Source: Rhopalosiphum padi (Eukaryota > Arthropoda > Insecta > Hemiptera > Aphididae). From it: 64,000 bases of DNA. Positions within the stretch are counted from its first letter, which is position 1. Each line of letters starts with the position of its first letter. Shown here in pieces: positions 1-13,915 of the stretch. The stretch covers positions 26,722,001 to 26,786,000 of the forward strand of contig NC_083600.1 of the NCBI RefSeq assembly GCF_020882245.1, read 5' to 3'. The position numbers and the translations under genes are program-made. The notes beneath the pieces were generated by a model, which was not told the origin of the DNA, searched no databases, and saw nothing but the letters and a program-made list of their open reading frames with translations.

Positions 1-3000
1 TTACCGACGGACTATATACTACTACGAGTTTTAAGACTGTGCTCGTGTATCTCAAAGGTGTGATTTTTAAATGTCTGCCCGTAACGAAATCGTATTTGTA
101 TTTCCATATATTATTATATTATAGAAATATAACGTGATATAATAATATGAGCTCTTCTTATATACTTCAGCTAGTTCAGCTAACCAATACAACGACTATA
201 GCATTACTCGTGATATATATTTTTTATTATAAAAATTAGGAAAATTGTTGTGATGGGTGTATTTATTTTAATAATTATTTTAACTGTAGTCCGGATTCTA
301 CTGAATATGTTTTGTAGTCGAGATTTAATCCGCATTCAATAGAATTTCTTAACTTTGTTCTTCGGTTTTCCGAAAAAATAAACGGAAGTCTGAATGCATT
401 ATCTAAACAATTAATTAATTAATTTTGTCTTAAATGAGTTTGAAAAAGTAAATATAACAATGTTACAAAGACAGTATTTTTATAAATGTTTTGACTTTTG
501 AATCAATATTAAAACACCGTAGTTTGGTACATTTTACGATAGGTATCTTCAGAATCCAAAATAGGGTGAATAATCTCGGAAAACTATAATTTTAACAGGT
601 TTAATAAAATGTTAAGAATAAAGATTACTGCAACATCGTGATTTTTAATTGAATTATATACAACTAAATAACTATACATAATATTACTATATAACATAAG
701 GAATGAACTAACATAAATTATACCTCATAAAATAATAATTTTAAAATGCGATTAATGGACAACTCCATCGCGTCATTTAATAATATGAATGATAGCAGAG
801 TAAATTAATGATAATATATTAGATCAAATTATCCGAATGGAAAGTTTTTAATAATTATTCATCAATAATTGTAAATTTATCCGAAATCCGAATACCTTCT
901 GCGATCACTCGTCTAACAGAAAGGATAAACAGGTCTCCCAGTTGGTTCGCGTTTTGTTAATTCCATCGTATTCATATAGCGTACGGTATAATGATATGCG
1001 TAACCAATGGCTATCTACTCGTGCCATCGAAACGAACTGTTTTTGCCTTATAAAATAATATTTGCTTCTTATCGATATTACGTATGATTTTTATACGAAT
1101 ATTGTAACACCATAAATGTTTATACTGTAGTTGTCGGTGTATTTCTTTCACACTATTTTTTCGTGTTCATCACTACGCGTTGGAAAATAGACACGAGTAC
1201 ATAATTTTTTTATATTCAAATATAATCTGCCGATCTACGATATTTTTTCATGGCTACCTCTTGAGATTGAACGCATTTATGTCATTGTTTCAACTTAGAA
1301 CTACATTAAATAACATTTTATACCACTACACGTGTTTTGGGTGAACACTATTTTACAATTGGCTGTTTTACATTTTATAGAAGCTATCAAGACCGTTTGT
1401 TCTACATATTTATTTTAGTTTTTTAATAGAAAAAAAAAATGTTCATGTTTGATAACATTGTACAATGATAAAAATTAATCAAACGTACGAGATCGCGTTA
1501 TGAAAAAAGTAGGTACCATCACTGACAAGAACAGAGAGCAATCGTATTCTATATTATTTTCAAATTGTTTTATTCTCTTCAAACAGTACTAATAATTTTG
1601 CCTGTTCTTACAATTACTTGTTTAATACCCCCTCGACCTGATGATATTTTAAATTCTTTCTTAGAAGAGCACATATGATTATCCTTTGTGTAATATAATA
1701 ATGTGTAAATAATACATATACACATATTCATTCATTTTTATTTTTGTATGTATAAATAACACATACGAAACTTTGGTGTTGAAATTATATATATATATAT
1801 ATATTATACCAAGTTTATACGACTCCATTTATTTGAAAACTATAATTAATGAGCGAGAGAACGGTATAATATATAAAAACTATACCCTTCGTTTACATTT
1901 TCATAATAAATAATTTATTATTATTATACTACTATACGCGCATTTTTTTCTATTCGTAATAAATTATTATTTAATACAATTTAAAAGTTTACGTAATACG
2001 AAAAGTGAAAAACATTTTTTTCCTTATGGACTTCAAAGTAATATTACTACACAGCCGGTCCTATTAAAATATTAGGTATAACTTTTAGGTTATAATAATA
2101 TATTATATTATTATATTACATCTGCGTAGGTATCTTACTTCTTACGCGTGTTCATGAATATTTTTAAATTATGTTGTTGATTATTACTTATTACTGTACG
2201 TCTAATATATATATATTTTTTAGCGTGCCTATTTTCAGTTTCTCGAAGTATTTGATTCGAAATTATTGTATGATCAACACGAGTTAGTTTTAAGAGTACA
2301 AAAATATGAGGCTTGAAGGTGCCGCGAATTCAACGGCTCTGGTGCATTTTAATATGCTATGCTGATGTGTTCATTACACATGGCTACCCCGGATCCTCTT
2401 CTTTTATATTTGAGGTCCATAAATCAACTACGGTCTCGCTGTTGCGTCCTTCGAAAGTTGTTGTTGTTGTTTTTGTTGTTGCTGACTAGCGCGGATTGTC
2501 ATAATTCGTACTCGACGTATCATTATAGTTGATGGTTACTATTACATATTGTGTTGCAATCGACCTATGTCGAAGGTGGTTTATACTACTTGTTACATTT
2601 CATAATATTTGTGATATAATATTTGGTAAGACTACTGGTGTAGTGATGTCTACTTATTATAAAATATATCTTACAAGTCCCGATAATCACGAGCTCATTG
2701 CAATTTCGTAAACAATAAAACATAAAATAAGTATTATATCACATTAGCCTTATCTGACGACTGTCATCACATAATTTCCTCTTTTATTATTATTATTTAT
2801 TGGGTTTTACTATTAGGTGCAGTAGGACGCTAATTATGTAGTAGAAAATTTAAAAAATGCTGTTGGCTAAACAAACATGTGGACTTGAAAAATAAATAAA
2901 ATCTTGAAAAATAACTTTGTTGTATAAATCCATTTGCTTTAAATTATAATGATTATATGAAAAAAAAAAAAAATTAAAAATAAACTAATGCGTATTAAAA

Positions 3001-4840
3001 ATAGCTTAAACTAGCTTATTACAGAGATGTTGATTATTAACAGCCGCGAGCCAGCATTCGCTACATGACTGTTTAGATGTTTTTATTCGGATATAATTTA
3101 TAAGTTATAACACTTATAACTTTATAAGGGTAGTTGCTAGTATGCACCTATTGTGTTGTAGACTATTCAAATACCTGCGATGGTTACCGACTTTCCATTT
3201 TAATTACTAAAACTGTAAGTGAGACGCTCGTTTTATTTATTTTTTATTTATTGTTTATTTTTATTAATGCTATTAGAAAAATAACCTCCTGGTTAGGCTT
3301 TTTGGAAGTCATACAGTTAAAATGTATCATTCATATTCAGTATTATAACAAATATAGACTATTATTATAGTAATAGTACGGATGATAACTCACCAGTCAG
3401 TATTTATTTAAAATCTATGGTGACAAGTTTTCATAACTTGGAAATTTAAATAGAGTATAGTAGGTGCTATATAGTTTACTATTTAAAATAGTGATCACTA
3501 TAAATAATTAGTTTAGAGATATATTTTTGTATACATTTTTTTTTAGTTTTGCTTAACATGAAGTATACATTTTTGAAAAGCTCCATAAAGTCACTATAAC
3601 ATCAATTTATTATTTTTGTAGCTGAAAAATATCCTCATAATAAAGCCTGTTATTTACATCATAATATTGTAAAATGGAAATATCCATCACAAACATGTAT
3701 TTCCAATAAAGTGGATTTAATGCACTGCAGTCAGTTACGGAGTCATATTTCAATGCAGTAGGTAGTCAAAGGGTTAGAATACTATCGGACTGTATATTAT
3801 TATATTACACCTAGGCTTTTACGGCATACAATCGACGCATTACATGCATGAAAGAATGATAGTGACGTAGACCAATGTTAATCAAATATTGTAGAATAAA
3901 TAGTTTTTCCATCATAAATTATACTAATGTTAATATTGCGCGAGCTGGGTAGGATTTCAATCATTGAGTAAATACTTATTTTTATATGTATTATATAATG
4001 TATACGACTGTAATATTATGTTTAATACTATAGCTGAGTATAGGTGTAGTAGTCATTCTTATTTTATAATGCCTTCTATATTATAATGTACTGCACGTGC
4101 CACGGTTGTTGGATATTCATTTATTATTTCTTAGTTTTTATTGGTGATATTTATCATTTTTCCATCGTAAAAAAATATTAGGTAGGACACCTTACGTCGT
4201 ATTATAAGAAGATAGAGGAGACAGTAAAAAATAAATATAATATATTTACATTTTTTTTTTATTGTCCCCATCGAACCCATCCCTTACCATGAGATTTAGT
4301 TAATTCCTTTTTATATGCAAATATTAAAATATAATAATTTATGGCAATGATTATGAACAGTAAATATTTTATACAATTTTTAAAATATAACAATAATAAA
4401 AATTGATATACGCTTAGATAACCAAAATAAAGAAGGCAATTCTGTTTGTACCATGGTTCTAAAATCTCCCCACCCCCATAAATGTTGTAAAAAGTAAAAA
4501 AAAAACACTACTGAAAACGAATGATACCTGTGAAATCGACCATGGACTTACAATGTAACAACCATGTAGACAAATTAATGATTATAACATTTTCAAAAAT
4601 ATGCTTAATTATCCACCGTAAAAAGTGCAATTGTAATGTTTTTTTTTTAAAGGTATCATCACTTGTTTAAATGTCGTAAAAGGCTGTGTTATCTTTAAAA
4701 ATACTTAAAGGTACCAAAAAATCAGAATTTGAATAATATCACATTTTTATACGAGTTAATGTTAAGACGAGCGAGCTTGTAGAATATTATTATCATTTTA
4801 TTATTATATACTTATGCGCGGGACGTGATGTGTGTTTCAG
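1..4840. other. AT-rich non-coding sequence, probably intron of the Sidestep-family gene
   Basis: No convincing coding exon is visible on either strand. The first recognisable exon, at 4841, starts inside a codon and in the middle of the ectodomain, so this stretch is most likely intron between it and upstream exons that encode the signal peptide and N-terminal Ig domains. It contains a (TA)n run at 1785-1804, a TTG-rich run near 2459-2483, and short reading frames around 2529 and 3134 whose composition matches the non-coding background. Intron status is an inference; the absence of recognisable exons is what is seen. Confidence 0.6.
1785..1804. repeat. (TA)n microsatellite
   Basis: Uninterrupted TA dinucleotide run in AT-rich non-coding DNA. 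Length polymorphism is likely. Confidence 0.9.
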
Positions 4841-4971
4841 TCGCTCCGATCGTTTCGCTCCGGCTTGGAAACTCGATCGACCCGAACGGCATCAAAGAGG
4901 GAGACGACGTGTACTTCGATTGTCACGTGAAAGCCAACCCGCCATCGACGAAGCTCACTTGGTATCACAAT
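4841..4971 (+). CDS. Sidestep-family protein, exon encoding first half of an Ig domain (internal exon)
   Basis: The exon begins after a TGTGTTTCAG acceptor and ends at CAAT|GTAAGT. It starts in phase 1 (two bases complete a codon begun in the previous exon) and ends in phase 0. Residues 1-43 of the visible protein read APIVSLRLGNSIDPNGIKEG, then a DDVYFDCHVKANPP stretch and a LTWYHN end. The Cys of FDCH and the Trp of LTWYHN are the B-strand Cys and C-strand Trp of an Ig domain. The 'LRLGNSIDPNGIKEGDDVYFDC' style is characteristic of Sidestep (Side) family membrane-distal repeats, which act as extracellular recognition modules for Beat proteins in insect neurons. The family call is established knowledge; the paralog is not determinable. 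The exon is far more GC-rich than its surroundings. Ig domains 1-3 and the signal peptide are not in the window. Confidence 0.93.
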
Positions 4972-5019
4972 GTAAGTGTGTATACCTTATTTATACGTCA
5001 ATTTGTACGCTCACGCACT

Positions 5020-5053
<34 letters not shown>
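5020..5053. repeat. (TG)n microsatellite near the 5' splice site
   Basis: A run of TG dinucleotides with one TA interruption, starting about 50 bases downstream of the exon donor at 4971/4972. On the sense RNA this is a UG-rich tract. Confidence 0.92.
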
Positions 5054-8000
5054 CTTTGCTTATTTATACTCGTATCGTGGATGCATAATATACTTTATAC
5101 ATACTTTTCCGTATATACATATACATATGTTGAATGGAGTATCGCACGAACGCGGGTATTGTTAACCGTATCGAGAAGTCGACGGTGATGTGACGAGAAG
5201 AACAGAATACAAAAAAAAGTGGGGGGGAAGCAGATAGTTTCGAAATAAATCTCCGATTCGACGGTGTGAGAGCAAAAATAGGAGGAAGACACACACATAT
5301 ATAATACATGATACACGACTTTCTATTTATCAAATAAAATGAAAAAAAGAAAACAGATCGTTTGTAATTTTGTAGAGTAGATTCGTGTTTATAATGTATA
5401 CGTATATTTACGTATTTGTTCGAACTGCTTAAACACCACGCGTGTTTTATACCTATAGCCTTCCGGGAAAGCTGCAAATGCCCGACGCAAATTTGCAAAC
5501 GTTTTGGCGAAACCTTTTTTTGACGGTCTCAATCCAATCCATTTTTTACATTCTAATTTATTATGACACGAATAAACGGTCTCTTTTCTTTTTCTTATAT
5601 ATTTAAAATGATTACAATTTTCTACTTTTTTTCTTTCTTAGCATCCTCCTATTAACACTCCTAAAATGTAATTAACTACAACGATTTGCATACGTTTACA
5701 GTGCTATCTGTTTTTTACATCAAATTAAACCAAATTAATATAATGTTATTATATAAAGCGCCGTCCCGCGAAATACTTTCAAATGTTTTTACACAAAATA
5801 TAATAATTACAACAACAGACCTTCTCATTAAATTAACACACAGTTTACGCTTTTCGGATTAAACCATATCGTTAGTAGTACGATACAGATGTCTGCACGA
5901 ACAAGTACAGTTAAACACATGACTTAATTTTACATATCATATTAAATAATATGATATACATTATGATATTAAAGGTAAATAAAAAAAGTTATGAACACAC
6001 TTGAACTTAAGATATTATTTAGTTTTATATTAATTTACCGTCTGTTTTTACTGGGTCACTTCGATATATTTATAATAATATATATGAAAGTAAGTATAAC
6101 CGAATAAGTATTATTTTTACATTGTTTGAAAGTTTTCTAAAAATTGTTTACAAACCTGCGATAACAATATAGCGACAGTATACGCTTACATTTTATAATG
6201 ATGTGTGGTATGTAAAACATAAAGATTTGAAATTAATCGCTACAAAAATGAAAAAAAACGCCCAAATTACAATATGGATAGTTGTAAATATTATTTAGAT
6301 ATTACACGTCGTGTAGGTACTATAACGCTTGTTAGTTAACGTTATCCAATGTACACTATAAAACTTTCGTGTCAAAAAAATGTTTTGTAGTGCCGTGAAC
6401 ACGGAAATTATGTAGCAGGTATAAATATTGTTGTACTCATGAAGATGAAAAATACACATTATAAAAACCGACGCATTTGACGTATTTAAACTTTTCCTTC
6501 TTGACTCTTCCAAACTCAATCAATCATGCAATGTAAGAATGCAAAGAAACAATAATAATAACAAAATAATTTAATATTTTTCCGAGGTACATACAGTCCC
6601 TATAAATTTATATAACGTACGTAAATAAATTTATATATTTTTTTAATGTATGTGAATTATTGTGACTTAAGTTTAGTTTTTATATTTTAATATCATCTAA
6701 TGGTATTCTGCGTTGTTCAATATCATCATAAATTATTATCACATTGCTTAATATTTCTCGAAAGATTGCGATGCCAGCTTAGTTTACGCAAACGTTGCCA
6801 CGTTCTCCATACGATGAAAACAAAAAATAAACAAAAACGTCAAACTATAATAAATGTCACAGTAAGAATTAACACAGAAGTTTATGAGCCAACAATACCA
6901 AATTATTCAGAAAATTAATACGGTCCGAATTGTATTCCGAGAGGAAAAAATAGCAATTAGCTCCTGAAAATCAAAAGCAAAACTTTTTTTTCAAATGGAT
7001 GAGTAAAGGGTGGAACTTTAATGATTGCACAAAAAATAAAGTAATAATAATGATAATAAAAATCTCTAGACACTTTTAAATTGAAAAAAATTACTCAAGA
7101 ACAAAAAAATAGTTTTAAAATAAATATTATTTTGACAGCAAATAATTAAAAAAAAAAAAAACTCAACATTATTATTATAATAAATTAGGTTTAAAAGATG
7201 GATAAAAACTCTTAAAGTTCTCACTCTCCCGTTATTCACATGGCCATTATGAATGTTCCGACTTCATCGTTAAATGAAACTTTTTACACGCGGGCTAGGT
7301 TCTTTTTAGTAATTTTTTTACACAATTTTTAACAAAAACCACCTAAAGCAGAATATGCTCTTTAAATATTATTAGCTCTCGTAAAGATGGCGGGAAAAAG
7401 ACCGAACATTTTCGCGGCAAAACATTTTCTTTGACATCCTAAAAGTGTGCAAATTCACGGGACGTTTTATCATTCTAGTCTGGAAAAAAAAGTATTTTCC
7501 ACTCTTTACACTTAATACTCTTTTAAGTTTAGTCTTCATTCATATACTGTATTTTAAAATCAGTGGTTAGTATAGTCAATTCATCAATCATCATTCATCA
7601 ATATATATTATACGTAGTGTATTATATACTTATAAATTATATATACTGTATATACTTATACATCATATAAATACATCTAACAACTTATTACTTAATTACG
7701 ATACTTTGTACATCAATAAGTATCTGTAATATATCATTAACATTTACACTGCACACTATACTATGCTTAACATATTATAATATAATAGTGCACATTTTGT
7801 TGATACTTACAGGTACATCTATATTATATAATATATGAACTAAGTTAAGTTGAACTTACTCTAATATTTTAATCACACTAGCTAGTTATTAATTAACTCT
7901 TAAATTCGGTATAATAATTTAAAAAAAGAATTATTTGAATAAGGGAACATGTTCAATATTTTGACATTTTCAGATTTTTCAGATTTTTACAGAAATACGT

Positions 8001-8271
8001 TATTTGTATCTAAACACACTATTTGGTGTGAAAACGAAACACATCCACATTTTATTATAGTAATAGTATGTTATGTTTATTTCATTTATTTCCAAAATGG
8101 AACATCTACCGGAAAACCAAAATAAGTTTTTGTCTCTCCTGTAAAATTTGAATTTCTAGTGATGTCCAAATAATCCATTCATTTTCATGTGAAATATCAT
8201 CATAATATTATAATAGTTGTAATGTCATATATACATACAATTTAAAATTTAAAAAAAAAATGAGCAAAAAA

Positions 8272-8344
8272 TGTTTCCGCCCGGGATCGAACCGGGGACC
8301 TTGTGCGTGTGAAGCACACGTGATAACCACTACACTACGGAAAC
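8272..8344 (-). tRNA. tRNA-Val (anticodon CAC)
   Basis: The reverse strand folds as a complete 73-nt tRNA without intron. The acceptor stem GTTTCCG pairs with CGGAAAC, and A73 is the discriminator base. The D arm carries the TAGTGTAGTGGTTATC A-box region. The anticodon stem TGTGC/GCACA encloses the 7-base loop TTCACAC, giving anticodon CAC (positions 34-36), which reads valine GTG. The T arm contains GGTTCGATCC (B box). A T-rich pol III terminator follows directly downstream on that strand (two T runs within 8243-8271). It lies antisense inside an 8.8-kb intron of the Sidestep-family gene and is expected to be transcribed independently from its internal promoter. No mismatches in the acceptor, anticodon or T stems were seen, so it is probably functional. 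The 3' CCA is not encoded, as usual in eukaryotes. Confidence 0.95.
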
Positions 8345-8435
8345 CAGATACGTTCGTAGCGAAATTGCATCGTATATAAAAACAGGTTTATTTATAATAT
8401 TATATTAGCACAAACAAATAAGAGGTGGTCGGTAT

Positions 8436-9131
8436 CAGTGGCGTAATTGTGGGGGGGGGGCAAGAGGGGGCGGGCCTGACAATTTTTTGAAAGGTAAAGG
8501 TATATATTTTAACCGGAGGGAGCTGGTCGGTATTATATTAGGTAGTATATACCACAATTATTGAACAATTAGGTACAAACAACATTATTTTCATGTTTAA
8601 TGTCTGACTATCTGTATAATGAGTGCAATGTTACTTTTAGATGAAATTATTACATTCGTTACGATATTGCTTTTTTATTTTTCTTCATTGCTTCATTCAA
8701 TTTAATCAAAAAAACAAAAACATATTATAAACTGGTGATGGTCTTTTACCTGTAAAAAATTCCCATGCAGTATCAACTTTCGCAGTTGCCACATTATTTA
8801 TTTGGGAAGGGGTTAGGTATTTTAAAAATTATGAGTATAAATCAATATCCGTTTGATATTATAATATCAATGTGACAATTTCATATATTATATAGTGCTC
8901 TATACATACGCATTAGTGAATGACAAGGGTACCTATGGGCTATAGGCTATGAAAATGATACCTCTACTCCCATTAACATAATCATTATTTTTTTTATAAA
9001 TTGTACACAACACATATTGTCTTAGCACTTCTATAGTATCATAATATATTGATTTATAGGTATAAGGTATAGTACAAAATAAAGTAGTTTTAACCCAACT
9101 CCTTTAGCCCCTTTGTTTAAATCAACGCCTA
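8436..9131. mobile_element. Possible hAT-like DNA transposon relic
   Basis: The left end reads CAGTGGCGTAATTGTGGGG followed by G-rich sequence (CAAGAGGGGGCGGGCC), resembling the CAGTGGCG-type terminal repeat with a following G run found in many animal hAT elements. About 690 bases further on, AGCCCCTTTG...AACGCCTAT resembles a decayed inverted copy. No transposase frame and no convincing target-site duplication can be seen, so this is at best a degraded nonautonomous copy and the right boundary is uncertain. Confidence 0.3.
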
Positions 9132-12100
9132 TATGAGCTACGGCTATAATAACTCAATTGAAATATTGAATTATGACCATCTATACACCCAATAAGTACT
9201 GTTATATGTCTTATACCCTGATATGATTAGGTATAAAATATCGGTATAAGTATCTATAAGAGCTTACGATGATCGGAATTTTGGTCTATAAAATGGGAAT
9301 TAAAAGTTTATCTTTGTGGATTTTAAATAGCTGTTATAATTATCTGTTATTATAACTTTATAAACCTCAAGAAAAATTCATAATATGTCGATAACCTGGG
9401 TAGGTCATGGGTACACACAGTATTCTATTTTAATTATAATAGTGTAGTTATTATGGTATTAAATAGCCAGTGTACATATTACCTATATTCCCTCGGTAAA
9501 ATAATAAATATTTATGATTAATATTCGATTTGTTATTAATGGACTACAATTTACAGTTAACCATATGATTATATTACGCATGATTTAAGTGTACAAGCAA
9601 ATAAATAAATGTTGGCTATTGCAGTCTAATAGGTAGGAACACCAGTAAACGTTTTATGTGAAAGTAAAGTACGAGTATATCTATACCTGTTATAGGTGAG
9701 CAGGTTACTATTAACATTTTAATTGGATTTCTCCCATTTTTATGTGACTAAAATATTTAAAACTAAATAAAGTAATAATGTAAAATTCTTAAGTTTAACT
9801 AAAACTACATACTTATATAATTATATTATATTATTGGAAAAAATCAAAACATAATAAATTGAAAATACGCCTTTAAATTTACTATTATATAGACATTATA
9901 AGAAAAAAGCAATAAATGTATAGTTTGGAGGGCGTTGTAAACGAAAAATCACATTTGATCGTTATTACAATTCGAAATTAATACTTAAGATCCATGTCAA
10001 AAATTGCTATATTAGAATATTAAAATAATTTATTTTTCACCAAAATAGAAACGTACATTTTTTTAAAGGTGATTAAGCATCTATACAATAATTAGCTAAA
10101 ACATTTATTTGTGTGTATCTACCTACATTATAGATATTTCTCTGCGACTATTCGTAGACCTACACGATAAATAAAAATAATTCAGATAAATAAATCCTGC
10201 CGGTGCATAAATAATGATCATACAATTACACACAGCATGATATAAACTTTATAGAAGTGGAGGTAATTAAAATATATATCCGTACGACTAAAAAAAAAAA
10301 AAATAAAGAAATAAAGAAAAAGTGTTTATTTATTTCCTGGACTTCTACGAATTTTTAACAACAGTAGAGTAGTATTAAATATTAATATTAATAAATACTA
10401 TATATATTATAAGTTATATATTCGTTTGTCTTTCAACCTCGATAATTAACTATAGGTACCTATAACTGAAAAAAAAATGTAAGCTTAGCGCTTAAGTTAG
10501 TAAAAGTAGGTTCGTCCATACGACATAGTTGGGTTATACGTCTTACTTATTTAAAAAATAATGTTTTTTCCTGCATGACGTAAATTCATTGATACGACTT
10601 TCAAATTGAAAAATGCAATTTTAAGATATTATAACATAAAAGAATTTAAGTTAACTTGAGTACCTATAATCTTTTATCTTCATGTCCAGTTAATGAAAAA
10701 ATATAATAAAAATGAAACATCTTTTCAAGTCTTTGATAACACATTTATATAATATATATATATTAAAATAACCACGTAATGAAGACAGAATATTATTTTA
10801 AAAATTATTATAATAGATTATAAATTATAATATCTAATCAATGATTTCACTAGTAACATAAAAATAAATATTCTATGGTATTGTTCTCGGATTGGTGATT
10901 AACATGGATATTTATTTTGAATTCAAATTGATGATATAATACAAATTATTTTAAGTTACATTAGTTACATTAGTTAGGTATATGACCTATATGATAAGCT
11001 GCGATAATATAATAGTACCTAATGAATAACAAAAGTAAGATAATTCATAATATTATTATATATTTTAAATATTTAATGCAATTTAAAAAACCACGGAAGT
11101 CACTATGTATTATACATAATAGTGGGTTTTTTGACTGGTACCTATATCTTCACTGAATAACTAGAAAATAGTAGGTACTTAACTATGATGATTATATTTA
11201 TATTCAATGATAAACAATTGGATGTTCAGCTCATTATACAATTTTTGCTCCCTCCCTCTATCCCTCAAAAAAAAACAAATAAATAACGGTGCATATATTT
11301 TGGGGTTGAATATATGTGCAGTGTAATGAAAAAAAAATATTATTTTTTCGCGATAAGTTACTAACTGCACTGCCAATTCGTGTAATATCACTATTTTTGT
11401 GTCTCACTCTCGCATGAGCATTATTGTCATGTCTGATTCGTGATAGGTGAGTTATATAATACCAGTATAGTAAATATAAACCAAACATTCTATACACGTT
11501 CCGTTATTCCAGCGGGGATAATAGAACGTGAGCACTTGTGTATCGGCGGGGGTGGAACGCTAACGTGTTGTGTACTATTAAATTTTGGATAACGCCAATT
11601 TTGCTGTTTTTGTTGTTTTTCTTCTTAGCTTGTACTGACTCGTTCTCTTTTGTCAGATTATTATTGTTTTTCGAAGAAAATTAAGTGGGCCGAAGAGAAA
11701 ACTGTGTCGTACGCGGGTAGAGACGATGACGGTGTCGAATGCAGAGGCGTATACTTTTCAGGGGTTTTTATGACAACGGCCTGGACAAATTCAATAACTT
11801 GCGCGTGGACTACCTATCTGTATACGTCATTTGTACAGATTACAGCTTAAAATATATAGGGTTATTCATCGAGCGTGTTCGTGATGATTCATACTAATAA
11901 ATGCATCTATTAAAAATAAAATCCTCATTTTAGGAAAATATGTTGAATCTGAATGACCATATTATTATTTCAGTCATTTAAATGTTTACCATTTAAGCCA
12001 AAATCATTTAATTTTTAATAAACATCCTATGACACCACAAACTTGTTTTTATGATAGAACTACTATTTTTCTTTGTAAATTGCTAGCAGATGGACTTTCA

Positions 12101-13755
12101 AAAATATTGATACATTTAAATAACCAAAATTTGAGTTATTTAACTTCTAAGTAACTAAAATACTAAGGATAATTTACTCATAATTGTAATACATAAGCAT
12201 ATATAAAATATATATTATAATATATTATAATAAAGTACCTAATTATTAATGATATGTAGAATAATTTTTTATGAATTACACAATTTTAATAAAATAATGC
12301 TATATTTTAACATCATCAATCATCATGACCCACATATTATTTTATCAATTTATAAATATTACATTAATATGATAGATCACTGATCAGTATTTTACAAAAA
12401 CGTGCCATAATAATGTGTGTCATGAAAATTTAAATTTTATTTCAACTTATACAACAATAAAAACAAAATAATTTTAATTTGAGATAGTCTATCAAACTGT
12501 TGTAATTCTAAGAATATATTGTATTTTTTTCGCTATTATATATTTATTTATTTAAAGAAATATGGTAGGTTGAATTGAATTTTGATATAAATAAATCTTA
12601 ACTAAGTATGTGTGTTTTATAATTTAATAAAGAAAAACTTATGAAGAACCTTGTATTAAACTTTAAATCTTTTTTAATTTTAACCAAAAATTATATCATA
12701 CATAAACAATAAATCAAAATAAACTAAAAAAAAAGTCGAAATTGTTTCATTTATATCTAGAAAATGTTTATATCAATATCTTATGAAAAATTTTAAAAAA
12801 AAGTATGAAAATAATATTGATAACAAATAATTTAAGATTTACTTGTGTAATCAAATTAATTTTTTTTTTTTTTTTACTGTACTTGTAGCGCAAGCGCTTG
12901 TAAATTATATATACATAAAACAATTTAAAAATTTTAATTAGAAAAAAAGTTATTTCATTTGTTAAGTTTTTTTGATACATTTTGTGTATATATAAATAGA
13001 GAGAGAGAGAGACATCTAACCTAGTGATTTTATAAATCTGTTTGCATTTTCAGATGAGCGGTTTTTATTCAATGGCACTTCAAAGCATGTGTATATAGAT
13101 ACGTAAAGAAAGTGTAAAAATGATAAATAAAAAATGCACATAGCCGTCTTCTATTCTAATATATTATCGTAAACTCTCCATTTAATCCCGTTTCGTTTAT
13201 CCGTTCACGCGATAGGTATATTTTTCTTTAGTGAAAATTTAAGTGTAATATAATATTAAGGTGTTATTTCCATTAGAAAAAAAAAATTAACTGTCCTCTA
13301 TATTTAAAGGGCGTCTTCAAAACTGAATATTTCATTAATATTTATTAGGTATTGATAAAGTAATGGTGACATTTTCAATGTAATACTTGAACATATACAT
13401 AGACATGACCCCTTTATGGTAAAATAAAAACGTGGACATTCGCATCACTATGTCTAACTTGTGCACTGCAGTCGATGTGAATCTATACGCATTACACTCG
13501 TGTTATAATAATATATTATTAACGTTTTAAATATTAAATATATTTTGAATTTTCGTTTCTTATATTATCAATAAGAGTATAATTTAGCTATTATTGTTGT
13601 TAAAGTACTTTGTACTATGTATATACGCATCATCCACACCACATACGGTATGAGCATCTGTGTTATACATACGGCTGTCAATAGTTTGATTTATACAATA
13701 GGTATATAAAATATTATTTATGCGATTTTTTTTTTATAAATACATTTGATTTCAG

Positions 13756-13915
13756 GGTGCCACGTTGAATCTTAACTCGTCGACGAGAACAATGAAAAGC
13801 GACAACAATTTGGTTTTGCAGAGAGTGACCAGAAACGTTGCTGGCAGATACGCTTGTCGAGCGACCAATTCCGAAGGGGAATCGTATAGCAGCGAACTCA
13901 GTCTGCGCATAAAAT
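13756..13915 (+). CDS. Sidestep-family protein, exon encoding second half of the Ig domain
   Basis: Acceptor TTGATTTCAG and donor AAAAT|GTAATG. The exon enters in phase 0 and leaves with one base of a split codon, which the next exon completes to TAT (Tyr). It encodes residues 44-96, starting GATLNLNSSTRTMKSD and ending SYSSELSLRIK. It carries the LVLQRVTRNVAGRYACRATN core: the DxGxYxC-like F strand has its Cys in YACRA, which pairs with the FDCH Cys of the previous exon. One N-glycosylation sequon (NSS) is present. An Ig domain split by an intron between C and C' strands is common in this family. The splice join HN|GATLNL is in phase. An alternative donor a few bases downstream (AAT|GTATCT) would change frame and is unlikely. 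Confidence 0.94.

Larger units (their letters stand above)
4972..13755 (+). other. Intron (8.8 kb) of the Sidestep-family gene
   Basis: Bounded by a GTAAGT donor at 4972 and a TTGATTTCAG acceptor ending at 13755, phase 0. It begins with a TG microsatellite close to the donor and contains a minus-strand tRNA-Val gene and a possible hAT relic. A short stretch near 11.4-11.8 kb is slightly GC-richer. The rest is AT-rich with poly-A/T tracts and no recognisable exon. Confidence 0.85.

Noticed and set aside
5064..5498. 144-codon minus-strand open frame just right of the first exon
   Set aside because: Overlaps the TG microsatellite and low-complexity sequence, has no recognisable motif and is explained by local composition.
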